Origin: Aurantiochytrium sp. KH105
Taxonomy: Eukaryota > Sar > Bigyra > Thraustochytrida > Thraustochytriidae
Reading direction: 5' to 3'
Length of the DNA: 64,000 bases
Assembly (NCBI GenBank): GCA_003116975.1
Contig: BGKB01000018.1
Location: 434,001 to 498,000, forward strand
Shown here one piece after another: positions 37,497 to 46,850 of this stretch (position 1 is its first letter; each line of letters starts with the position of its first letter). A program made the position numbers and the translations under genes. The notes beneath the pieces were generated by a model. The model saw nothing but the letters and a program-made list of their open reading frames with translations, searched no databases and had not been told where the DNA came from.

Positions 37497-39469
37497 GACC
37501 TCGTCGACAACACGTCATGCACGGAGAAACCTGCACGCTATGGATGGGCTTCATTCAGCCCACGTGGAACGAAGGCCATCTGCTCAACCTGTTCGCGCCC
37601 ACGCAAGAGGTAGCCCGCGTACGCATGATGCGCAATAACAGCACCGGGCTACCTGCCGGCTACGCGTTCATTGAGTTTACCTCGCACGCAGCCGCGCGCC
37701 ACGTTCTCGAGACCTTTAATGGACAGCCGATTCCCGGCACCAACCTCTGTTATCGGCTGAACTGGGGAAAGGGCAGCAGCGGAAGCAGCGGAAGCAATGG
37801 CAGCGGGAACAACAACTCATCGCGCCGTCGGCGCCAGCATTCCGCAGATCACAACGAATCAGACGCAACCTCGACCTCCAATGCCACCGCCTCTGCGGGA
37901 TCGTCGCCATCCCCTCGCAATCGCAGCCATCTCTCTCTCTACGTCGGAGACCTCGCGCCCGAAACGACCAGTGCGACGCTCAAGGCTGTCTTTGCAGAAA
38001 AGTTCGCCACCTGTGTAGACGCCAATGTCCTCTTCGATTCCAATACGGGATGCTCCAAGGGGTACGGCTTCGTCCGCTTCAAGTCTCAGGACGATTGCAG
38101 GCAGGCTCTGCGTGCCATGCAAAACGCTCTCATTGATGGGCGGCGCGTGCGGGTAGGCCCTGCGGCACGTCGGCCTGAGGGGCAGTCTTCGTCAACTGGC
38201 GAATCCTCTAGACGGCACGATAGCCCGCGCCATAGTAACAACACCGCATCGTACGCTGAGCCCCCCGCGTACATCCGGGCGACCTCAGTCTCCTCTCTTT
38301 CGTCGCGCACCTTGAGCAGCCGAAGCGGATCCTTTTCCGAAGTCTCGCATGTCTCTGACGATCTTAACGCCCCGAACGTGACGCACGACTCCATTGCCGT
38401 CTCCACGATCCAGAAAAAGCCGGTGGCTGAGAACGAGGCGCAAGACGAAGAGAAATCTGGGATTGCAGGCGCAGAAATTATGCAGCGTGAACCGGCGACC
38501 GGTGAAGCCTCTGCCAACGCTCCCCAAGATGAGGACCAGGCCGAAGCGACCTCGGACGCAGAACAAAGCCCACCGAGTAGCGGAGGAGGCAGACCGGCCC
38601 CGCGAACTACGGTCTTCATTGGCAATTTGGACCCGAATGTCAACGCCGACGCCATTCAAGCCCACTTTGAGTGCTGCGGATCCATCGAAAGCATCAAGAT
38701 TCCGCCCAACAAGGGCTGCGGCTTTGTCAAGTTCTCCACTCGAGAGGAGGCTAAGCGTGCCATCGACACCCTTCGGGGCACTATGCTCGGAGCGCAGGCT
38801 GTGCGCCTAGATTGGGGAAAGTTCTCAAATAACCCTAGAGGGCCATCTCCAATCATGGCGTCCAATCCTCTCATGTATGGGGCGCAGGGCTCCCCGACGG
38901 CGGGCTGGCAACAAATGCCCGCCATGTTCTTCCCGGGCTCCCCAGGCGCTCAGTCCGCGATGGAGCTTGCGGCCTACGGCCATGCCGCCTACTACGGCCC
39001 ATACTACCCGTCGTCTCCGCCTTCGTCCCCGATGGCGTCTGTTGTTCCGCATGGTCCTGCTGCGTATGGCGCTGGTCCCGCTGGCGCTGCCGCTGGCCCT
39101 GGAGGATATGTGTACTCGCCGTCGATGATGTACGGCGCGCCGGGTCCGATGATGTCGCCGCCGGAGCAGCGCCACCTCGCTGCGATGATGGCTGCCCAGC
39201 AGCTTGTCGTCGAAGCTGGACAACTTGGCTCCAGCTCAAGCCAGCTTGGTGCCGATGGCAACCCGACCGCTACGACTGAAGCTGACAACAACGGCAAGCA
39301 CAACGATGGTAATTCTGGAGAAGCTGACGATGTGGGAGAAGATACTGCAGAGGATGGGCAGGATCGCGTCGAAAGGCCTTCCTCGGCGCTCGACTGTGCT
39401 GCAATGGCGGAAAAGCCATTTGCAGGTGAACGCGCTCCGCGCCGTGCCAGTGTGCCAGCCTTCCACTAA
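37313..39469 (+). CDS. Three-RRM RNA-binding protein (RBP45/47, Nam8-like) with poly-Gln
   Basis: The 718-residue protein has an acidic/Gln N-terminus with a long poly-Gln run (about residues 37-60) and three RRMs. RRM1 spans about 73-150 (TLWMGFIQPTWNEGHLLNLF, GYAFIEF). RRM2 spans about 207-285 (LSLYVGDLAPETTS, GYGFVRF). RRM3 spans about 433-505 (TVFIGNLDPNV, GCGFVKF). RRM order and the TLWMGxxxPxWxE opening match the RBP45/RBP47/Nam8/TIA-1 type of poly(U)- or mRNA-binding proteins. The region between RRM2 and RRM3 and the Tyr/Pro/Gly/Ala-rich C-terminus look disordered. The role is probably pre-mRNA splicing or mRNA metabolism. I start at the ATG at 37313; the open frame reaches upstream only with GTG. 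An alternative 3' end by splicing is discussed in the findings. Confidence 0.92.
37419..37495 (+). repeat. CAG/CAA trinucleotide run encoding poly-Gln
   Basis: About 24 CAG or CAA codons in a row with a single Lys codon near the start. It lies inside the three-RRM gene. Confidence 0.95.
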
Positions 39470-40246
39470 CTCACGAGGTTTTCCTTCTCTTTTGCAGACC
39501 AGCTTGCAAAGGCATCAGAGGCAGCAGCAGCAGCATCAGCAGTATTGGCGAGAGTATCATTTCTTGCCTTGAGTATGTCTGCAGCTGCAATTCAGGCTTT
39601 CCAAAGCTGGAACGACCTTCGTTTGTCTGTGTTTGCTTTGTTGATGTGTGTCTACGAGGCGTGTACTAGCTTTGAAACTGCCAAGCAAGATTGGTCTCAC
39701 ACTACAAAGATCAGGTCTTCCCCTACCTTCCTTCCTAACTCACTCCACACCCCCTTCTTCCCTTCTCAAAGCGAGCATGTGATGTTATAAAAACAAAAAA
39801 CTCGAATCTCGCAAAGAATTGTGACAATGATTGCTCGTTGCTTGTTCTCTTGCTTGCTCTTTTGCTTGCGTGTATGTAGATGTCCTAACAAGCATGTGCA
39901 TTTGGTGTGCTCGTAGTCCATCAAGCTCCTGCTTTCTACGGGCAGAACAGGGACGATTTGGGCATCAAAATAAAGAGCAAAACAAGATTGAGCACAAGGT
40001 CGTTTGTATTCTATCAAAAAACAAGAGAGCCGACAATTTAAGCCTTTTACCGAAAAGGAAGAGGAGGCGCAAAGATTGAAAACGAGATTCTTAGCATCGT
40101 TGGAATTATTATTTATTTTTTACTTTGGTCTTTGGTTTGCGGGAGGGCACATCAATCAGTGAATCAAAAGCGTTGAAGGCTATCAGACAGATGGAAAAGT
40201 ACGTAGATGGGTGAGAGGTGAGGTGTAACAGGGACATGGCAAGGTT
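39470..40246. other. Convergent region between two RRM-protein genes
   Basis: The first 320 bases hold an open frame (to 39790) that could be a spliced 3' exon of the three-RRM gene. The remainder is AT-richer with no gene. AATAAA near 39969 and TTATTATTTATTTTTT near 40110 are candidate polyadenylation regions for the plus- and minus-strand genes respectively. Confidence 0.5.
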
Positions 40247-40921
40247 CTAGTACGGCTGAAAGCGGCCCCGACCACGGCCACGCCCTCTGCTTCCGCCTCT
40301 GAATCCACCTCGGCCTCGACCACGAAAGCCGCCACGTCCTCGGCCGCGGCCGCGGCCAAGCTGATGCCGTGGCACGTTTTTGCGTTTCCGCGAAACCTTG
40401 ATCGCCTTACCCATGAGCTCTGTCTCGTTAAGCTCGAGAGCGAGGTCGATCGCCTCCGGTTCCTCAAACTCCATGTAGGCGAACCCCTTCGACTGGCCCG
40501 TGTGTTTGTCGCAGAGGATCGTAATTCTATTCACCGTACCGCAGTCCTTGAAAAAATCGTTCAGGTCCTGCGGCCCGACGTCGTCGTGCAGATTCCCGAC
40601 GAAGATCTCGCGATCGCCCGCCGCGTCGCCGCCCTCGCCGGTCTCGTCGCCGCCGCTACCACCCACGCCAGAGCCCGTGCCGGCTCCGCTGGGGCCGCCG
40701 CTGGGGCCGCCGGCGCCCGCGGCTGCCGCGCCCGCTGCGCTCTGCCCGGCGCTCGCGCCGTTCTCGCCGCCGGCGTTCGCGTTGCCGGCAAGCTCGCCGT
40801 CGCCGCCGCCCAGGTCGTCGTCGTCGTCGCCGGCGGCGAGCTTGGCGGCCTCCTCCTCCATGGCCAGCAGCTTGGCCTGCATCTCCGCCAGCTCGCGCTC
40901 CTCGTCCGCCTCGTCGCCCAT
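40247..40921 (-). CDS. PABPN1: Nuclear poly(A)-binding protein, PABPN1/PABP2-like
   Basis: The 224-residue protein has an acidic N-terminal helix (DEERELAEMQAKLLAMEEEA, typical of PABP2), a Gly/Ala-rich linker, one RRM (about 105-182; IFVGNLHDDVGPQDLNDFF, GFAYMEF) and an Arg/Gly-rich C-terminus ending GRFQPY. The acidic coiled segment plus a single RRM plus an RG tail is the signature of nuclear PABP2. That protein binds growing poly(A) tails and stimulates poly(A) polymerase. At 224 residues it is shorter than the animal protein (about 306). The RG tail is a likely arginine-methylation target. The start is the ATG of MGDEADEE. It faces another RNA-binding protein gene tail to tail. Confidence 0.92.
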   Translation of the reverse strand: MGDEADEERELAEMQAKLLAMEEEAAKLAAGDDDDDLGGGDGELAGNANAGGENGASAGQSAAGAAAAGAGGPSGGPSGAGTGSGVGGSGGDETGEGGDAAGDREIFVGNLHDDVGPQDLNDFFKDCGTVNRITILCDKHTGQSKGFAYMEFEEPEAIDLALELNETELMGKAIKVSRKRKNVPRHQLGRGRGRGRGGFRGRGRGGFRGGSRGRGRGRGRFQPY

Positions 40922-42144
40922 CTTGTCCTCGCCGCGCTGCCCTGCGCCGCGCCGCGCCCGCGCCGATGCTCCGAGCCTCGATCGAGACTTGCCCGCTCGC
41001 TCCGCGCCTTGCGTGCTTGCCTGCTTGCCTGCCTGCCTGCTTGCCTGCCTGCCTGCTTGCTTGCCGGCCTCGCGCTTGCGAGCTCGGCGCGAGATTTTTC
41101 CACCCTCTCGCCACTTGTGCTAGCCTACTTGCCTCGCCGCGACTTCTTGCGGCTTGCAGCCTGGCGGGGAGAGCAAGAGCAACTCGCCGGCACATCGCAC
41201 CTGGGAGTGGGGAAGTTGTGCTTGCCGGGCATGTTCTCCACGTACAGTGCGAGCGAGTCCTCGGGCATGGCCCGACTTGCTGCAGCGCCGTGGAGAGGGC
41301 TGAAGAGTGAAGTTCTTCTGGTACTTTATCAGCGAGAAAAGGCTGGATTGAAATACCTCGCAGGACATCGCACATTCGGCCCTGATGAAGATTGGACCTC
41401 AGCTGGCGTTGTTGTTCGGGGACTTGGACGATAATAACTTCGCTTGATGAAAGAGACTTTCGAAATCTTGTCTCGGGACTACATCGTATCCATGCAAGAA
41501 CGGGATTAAAATGAAGGGGGCAAGCTCTTCTTTTGCTTTTCTACTCGACCAGATCCTCGCCGCTCCATATACTAAAAGTAAGGACTATAAGCAGCGTTTG
41601 TTGCAGTAGAACACCCCTTCGAGCCAGATGTCTCTTCATCAAGATACCAAACATCCCCAACAAATCGAGGCGGGGGGAGGGGGAGCATCCTTCGAATAAG
41701 AGATGAGGTAATGTAGCTCTACACGCATGATCTCGGTCTGAATACTACCCGCTTGCCTCGAGCTCAAATGTACTTACTAGCAAATTGCGAAAAGAAAGTC
41801 CAAAAGCGACGAATCAAGAGAAAGATTGACCTGCGTAAAGCGAGATTGTCTGGAAGGCCACGCTGAAAGTCTTCAAACAATCAATTGTCGCTTCGCGAAC
41901 TTGTGCTTGCCCGCAACGCTTGATCAGCTCGTACCTTAGTAGCGTTCATGACGAGACTTTTTAATTGTCACCAACTCGGCCCTGAGAGATCATCGTGATG
42001 ACGATGATCGATGCTTCGAGAACCGTTCTAAACGTTCCACAGGCTCCGTTTGATGACTTGGATTGACAGTGAATGCCATCGCAACGCCCGAACAAACACC
42101 ATTTCGCAAAACAAGAGCAAAGAAGCTACCCGACGCAGAAAAGG
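40922..42144. promoter_or_regulatory. 1.2-kb divergent region between the PABPN1-like and PAC2 genes
   Basis: The first 180 bases upstream of PABPN1 are GC-rich with CTTGCCTGCCTGC repeats (about 41010-41070). The rest is of ordinary composition. I see no protein-like frame or RNA gene. Confidence 0.5.
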
Positions 42145-42945
42145 ATGGAGTTTGCAGCGGCCCCGGCATGGGGAAACGCATCCCTAGACGCCCTGCGCGG
42201 CGACCTACTTGTAGTCCCGGCCGTCTCGCTGGGGAACGTTGGACAAATGGCCATGGACTTGGTCATGAACACGGCGAACTCCCGTCCAGAAAAGACTGCC
42301 GGCGAGGAGGCGCAAAAGGTCGGCGCACTGCGCTCGTCGCATGTGCTTCCCATGGCAGGGGTCGACCCACTCGATGTATGCGAGGGTGCAGAAAAGGGCC
42401 AGCTGTGCAGCAGCATCGAAATCTATCGTATTGCCTCCAGAAAGATGACCTTGTTGCAAATCAGGGCGCCAATCGTGGAGGGCGCATCTGCAGAATTTGC
42501 AGAGGAGCTCTCGAACTGGATCTCAACGCACGGATTTGCCTCAATTCTGGTTCTTGCTGGATCTGACTCGAGCGCAAACTTTGAAAAAGAGGTCATGATG
42601 CACGAGTTTCGTTTTCTGGCCTCCGACGCCGTCTCGCCCGAGGACCTCGATGTGCTTCGTCAAACAGGTATCCCGCCTCTCGATGTAGCGAGCTCGCCAA
42701 GGTTACCCGTCTTTAAAGCGGGTCTCCTGAGTGCCCTGTTCAAAGTCTGCCAAGCGCAGAATTTGCCCATGCGCGCACTTATTCTCTTTTGCAAGGAAGG
42801 TTTTAATGTCCCGGAGGCCTGCATGATGGGTGCAGCTCTACAGGCTATTGCCAAAGTATTCTCTGCTCCGCCCAAGGCGTGGAGGCCACCGTCTTGCTGG
42901 CAATATCTTGATGGCGGTGCCCCGCAAGTGTCCCTTTTTCAGTAG
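42145..42945 (+). CDS. PSMG2: Proteasome assembly chaperone 2 (PAC2)
   Basis: The 266-residue protein carries LLVVPAVSLGNVGQMAMDLV near its start, matching the LLMPAVSVGNVGQLAMDL hallmark of PAC2/PSMG2. The later segments IEIYRIASRKMTLLQIRAPI and the C-terminal LPMRALILFCKEGFNVPEA agree with the same family. PAC2 pairs with PAC1 and helps assemble the 20S proteasome alpha ring. The length is close to the human protein (264 residues). I chose the ATG at 42145 because the hallmark follows immediately; an upstream in-frame ATG at 42073 would add 24 polar residues. Confidence 0.92.
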   Translation: MEFAAAPAWGNASLDALRGDLLVVPAVSLGNVGQMAMDLVMNTANSRPEKTAGEEAQKVGALRSSHVLPMAGVDPLDVCEGAEKGQLCSSIEIYRIASRKMTLLQIRAPIVEGASAEFAEELSNWISTHGFASILVLAGSDSSANFEKEVMMHEFRFLASDAVSPEDLDVLRQTGIPPLDVASSPRLPVFKAGLLSALFKVCQAQNLPMRALILFCKEGFNVPEACMMGAALQAIAKVFSAPPKAWRPPSCWQYLDGGAPQVSLFQ

Positions 42946-43393
42946 TTTCCATCAGCCAATCTTCTTTTTTTTCGAAGCCTCGGTCTCACCCTTTCCTCTT
43001 GCCAACAAAAACTAAAAAACTTACACGACCGCGCTTGCTCTCCTCTTGTTTACTCGAAAAAGGTAAAAGCAGATGCGCTTCTGCTTTGCAAAACGAGGCG
43101 TATGAGACGCGCTGAAGCTTTTGGCTGTGAGCAATTCATTTCCATTCTATACTTTTACCTAGGTATACACGGTGACTATCACGCATGTCGACGATGCTTA
43201 TCCGCCTTTTCTCTTCTACACATCACATAATCCCCCTCTCAGCGAGAAGAATGGAACGGACGCTCGTGCAGTACTTTATGCAACTTACGGTGCTCACTGC
43301 AATGCACGTAGCCGAAAGCCCAAACTCGCCCAAACCCCTTTCTCTCTCTCTCTCTCTCTCTGTTGCTAATTTTTTTTTTCCAAGGGGGGCGAT
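42946..43393. promoter_or_regulatory. Intergenic, upstream of the CCDC57-like gene
   Basis: The region holds the 3' flank of PAC2 and the promoter of the next gene. It contains a CT dinucleotide run (43340-43362) followed by ten T residues shortly before the start codon. No gene is seen. Confidence 0.5.
43340..43362. repeat. CT dinucleotide microsatellite
   Basis: About eleven CT units, 32 bases before the next start codon, probably in the 5' leader or core promoter. Confidence 0.93.
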
Positions 43394-46300
43394 ATGCCGC
43401 GCGACGCGCGGCTTGGGGCCGCGGGAAGGCGCGCGGGCGATCAGGACCGCGCTGCAGAAGCCGCCGCTGCCGCAGCCTCTATCCTTGGCGACCTCTCGTT
43501 CGCTTCGGCAGACAGTAACAGGCCCCGTCGTACGAGGAATCGCGACGAGAACACGCGGCACCGAGGGTTCACCAACGTCGAGAATGACGACGACGGCGAG
43601 GACGACGACAACGACGACGACGACGACGATGGAGGAGAAGACCAAGACGAGGAATCGGAGATCGACGAGGATTTCTCCGCACCAACAAACCACAAACAAA
43701 TCTCGCGAGGCAAACCTGCTTCGGCCGAGCCAGGAAACGGCAAGAGGCTCGCCGGCCGCACCAGTATTCACGGCGATGACCTCGAAACGCTCATCCAACA
43801 AAAGCAACGCGAGCTTCAAGAGATGAACGAATTCAGACTTCAAAGCCTAGAACGCACCCTGCGCGGCAAAGACGAACAACTTCGCGTAGCCGAGGAAAAG
43901 TTCGCCAAACTCAGCGAGGATTTCAATTACAATCTCCAACTTATCGCCGACCGTGACGCGGAACTTGACAAGTTCGACACCGCGTTTGCCAAGGTCAAGG
44001 AAATTATTGGCGACAAAGAAGCGGAGGCGAGCGAGCTCCGCATGCAGATTGACGATCTCGAGGCTCAACTCGAGGCCGCCGTAGTTCGTGCCCGCGAAAA
44101 TGAAGACGCTCACGAGCGCCGCCTTGCCGACCTTCGCACAAATATGGAAGGTGGTCGTGTCGCGCTGGAGACAAGGCATCGCAAAGAACGTCTCGCACTC
44201 GAAGAGGCACTCGCGCAGCTTGAACACCGCCTTCAAGAAAAGGATGACGATCTCGAGGCCCAGCGTCGCGAAATGGCTGCCACCTATGATGAACTTTCTC
44301 GACAGCGGTACCGGGACTACGAACATCGTATCGAAGAGCTCCAAAATGCCAACAAAGAGCTCCAGGACCGCGTCAAGCAACAGACCGAGGCACAGACGCG
44401 CGAGCGCGCCGCGAAAAATGCCGCGCAAAACAGAGCCGCAGAACTTGGTGCCCAATTTGACGCAAGTGAAAAGCGGTGCAAACAACTCGTCTGGGAGCTG
44501 GAAGACACGCAACGTCTCAAAGACGCTCGAATCGAAGAGCTCGAGAGCGAAGTGGCCGACCTAAAGGACCTTAAACAAAGCATTCTCGACGAGCACGAAA
44601 CGAAAATGACCGACCTTCTCTCTTCGCTGCACGCCGTAGAGCAAGCTTTCGTCCAGCAAAAGGAGCACTATGAGGCGCAACTTGAGCGTCAGGAGGCCAA
44701 ACGCGACGAGGCCCTGCGCTCCCAGACCTCGGGACTTGAGGACCGTTTGAGTGCGCTCGCCGATAAACTCCGCGCAGCAGAGACTCAATTGGAGACCTCG
44801 CGCGCTGACTTTACGAAAGCAAAGTGGGACTATGAGGAGCAGCTTGCGGTCAAACAACGTGAAGTAGAAACCCTCCGTGACGAGATCTCCACGGGATCGT
44901 CGCGCCGTGACACTGACGCAGCGAAACTTCGTACCGAATTGGCGGAAAAAACTGCCAAGCTTCGCTCTCTTGAATCCCAGGTTGCGCGCGCGCAAGAGGA
45001 TCTCAAAGTTGCCCAGGAACGCGTCGCCGCTGCACTTGATCAAGCCAACCACGCTCGTGACGATGCAGAAGATGCAAAGCACCAGCTTGCAGAGGCCCAG
45101 GCTTTGGCACAAAGGGACGAATCGCGTGATGCAGAAAAGCATCTCTGCGAGACGCTGGAGATTAAAAACCGAGAGCAAGCTAGCGTCATTGAGACGCTGC
45201 AGACGACCGTCACCGAACTTCGCGCACAGGTTGTTGCCGTGCAAGAGGAGATGCGCTCTCAAGCATGGAAATCTTCTTTGGGTGGTGGCGGCAGTAGTGG
45301 TGGTGGCATGAGGGCTTTCTCGGGAGCAAAAGGGCACGTACAAAGTTCGCCCACGTTCGACGGCGACCTTGGTCCGCCGTCACCGCTCAGCTCCATGACT
45401 GTCACCTCTGCTGCGGAGGAGATGGCGGAAATTGGACGCTTGCAGATTGCAAACGCTGACCTTCAAAGGGAAAAGGACGCGCTTGCCTCTGCCCTGCGCG
45501 CCATGCGCGCCGAGATGGAATCGATGGCGATTCAGTTGCAAAAAATGCAGGACGAGACGAGCCCAATAGAACCTCAGGACAAAGAAAGTGGCTCGCAAAG
45601 TCGACCTGAACATATCGTTGAGCGCGAATGCCTGCTTCTTCGCGAGCAGGCACAAGATTTGCACGCCTACATTGCTCACCTTCAGGCTGTCGCTGAGCGG
45701 GAAAAACACCAAGGTCTCACTCCCTCTGACGAAGCGGCAGAAACGACACTTCTTCGCAAGCTTCTTCGCACGCAGGAGCACCAAATTGGTCTTTTGCAGA
45801 CACGGACTTTGAGTGAAAACGAAAGCTCACACCATCCAGCGCGGACCATGGTCACTCGTAATGGTCCCGGGCCGAGCGAAGAAATAACCGTCGCTTTGCA
45901 GTCTCAAATTGCAACGCTCACATCAGAAAACGGCCGCCTGAAGCGTGAACTAGACCTTGCGCAAAAGGAGGTTAAACAGGTCGCGGAGGAACGCGACCGC
46001 CTTGCCGATTTGGCCAATAAACTTCGTGCCGAGCTCAAACATTCGTCTCAGTCCAGCGTCACGACAGATCAGCTCGATCAAGTGGAGCGTCAGGTTGCAG
46101 CGACTTTTGAAAGTAAAATCCGAAGCGTGGAGCTCGCTCTCGAGCAGCTGGTTGCCCAGAATCGCACGCTCAAGCTCCAACTTCGAGCTGCACGGGCCCA
46201 AGCTGCTGTAAACGAAAGCGATGACTTTGGAGAGAAAATCATTTCAAACACCCCTCGCACATCCCCATCAAAATCTCTGCGAATCGTTGGCGAGAGTCCT

Positions 46301-46642
46301 CTTGCATTTTCAGACGCACGACCTACTTCAGCAAGAGCTCGTGTTGACTCCCGGCCGCCAGCATCAGGGCCACTCTCCGCGCGAGATCGCCTTGCCGAGG
46401 CTCGTCAACGCCTTGGGCAGCTTGGCCAGCGTGACACGTCTTCGCCGCATAGTCACCAACTTATTCGTAATTCCGTGCACAACGCTCCAGGAGACCCTCC
46501 GCAGGCTCCTTCAAGCGCAGCAAGTTCGTCTCGTCGGCGCCGACCTGTCACAGGTCCGGGCCGCGGTCAGGTCCAGATTGGCTCGCAGCGAATCCGCAAT
46601 TACAACGTGCGAGACATGGACGAGTCGAGCGATATGGGATAA
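43394..46642 (+). CDS. CCDC57-like coiled-coil protein (centriole/centrosome)
   Basis: The 1082-residue protein has a disordered acidic start (Asp/Glu runs near residues 55-95) and then long coiled coil from about 130 to 620 and again from about 680 to 960, with a Gly/Ser break between. The stretch EDFNYNLQLIADRDAELDKF followed by DTAFAKVKE (about residues 175-203) matches the region EDFVYNLQVLEERDLELERYDAAF that I recall from human CCDC57. CCDC57 is a centriolar-satellite and centrosome protein needed for centriole duplication, mitosis and ciliogenesis. The C-terminal 120 residues are Ser/Arg/Pro-rich. The start is the first ATG of the frame. The assignment rests on that one segment and should be tested with a profile search. 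Confidence 0.75.
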   Translation: MPRDARLGAAGRRAGDQDRAAEAAAAAASILGDLSFASADSNRPRRTRNRDENTRHRGFTNVENDDDGEDDDNDDDDDDGGEDQDEESEIDEDFSAPTNHKQISRGKPASAEPGNGKRLAGRTSIHGDDLETLIQQKQRELQEMNEFRLQSLERTLRGKDEQLRVAEEKFAKLSEDFNYNLQLIADRDAELDKFDTAFAKVKEIIGDKEAEASELRMQIDDLEAQLEAAVVRARENEDAHERRLADLRTNMEGGRVALETRHRKERLALEEALAQLEHRLQEKDDDLEAQRREMAATYDELSRQRYRDYEHRIEELQNANKELQDRVKQQTEAQTRERAAKNAAQNRAAELGAQFDASEKRCKQLVWELEDTQRLKDARIEELESEVADLKDLKQSILDEHETKMTDLLSSLHAVEQAFVQQKEHYEAQLERQEAKRDEALRSQTSGLEDRLSALADKLRAAETQLETSRADFTKAKWDYEEQLAVKQREVETLRDEISTGSSRRDTDAAKLRTELAEKTAKLRSLESQVARAQEDLKVAQERVAAALDQANHARDDAEDAKHQLAEAQALAQRDESRDAEKHLCETLEIKNREQASVIETLQTTVTELRAQVVAVQEEMRSQAWKSSLGGGGSSGGGMRAFSGAKGHVQSSPTFDGDLGPPSPLSSMTVTSAAEEMAEIGRLQIANADLQREKDALASALRAMRAEMESMAIQLQKMQDETSPIEPQDKESGSQSRPEHIVERECLLLREQAQDLHAYIAHLQAVAEREKHQGLTPSDEAAETTLLRKLLRTQEHQIGLLQTRTLSENESSHHPARTMVTRNGPGPSEEITVALQSQIATLTSENGRLKRELDLAQKEVKQVAEERDRLADLANKLRAELKHSSQSSVTTDQLDQVERQVAATFESKIRSVELALEQLVAQNRTLKLQLRAARAQAAVNESDDFGEKIISNTPRTSPSKSLRIVGESPLAFSDARPTSARARVDSRPPASGPLSARDRLAEARQRLGQLGQRDTSSPHSHQLIRNSVHNAPGDPPQAPSSAASSSRRRRPVTGPGRGQVQIGSQRIRNYNVRDMDESSDMG

Positions 46643-46850
46643 GATCCATTTTGATGATGCCTTGCTTGTACCTTTGTTTTTCCATCAGTATTCGATAATC
46701 AAAACTCGTGATGTGCTTTCATCAGCTGTCAGTTGCCAGTGACAAAATAAAAATTAGGTAAAAGCAAACGGTGAAATAAATGGCGAGTTTTGTCGAGAGA
46801 AAAATTAAGAGAGTCACCAACTACAGACCCACTGAGACGAAACAATGCTC
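46643..46850. other. Short convergent intergenic region
   Basis: Only 208 bases separate two facing stop codons. AATAAA at 46746-46751 is the likely polyadenylation signal of the CCDC57-like gene. Confidence 0.5.

Noticed and set aside
40364-41434. 356-codon plus-strand frame
   Set aside because: Runs antisense through the PABPN1-like RRM and then through GC-rich upstream DNA; no protein-like pattern.
41435-42072. Search for tRNA or other RNA genes in the divergent region
   Set aside because: No T-loop GGTTCGAATCC-like box with a matching acceptor stem was found by eye here or in the other intergenic regions.
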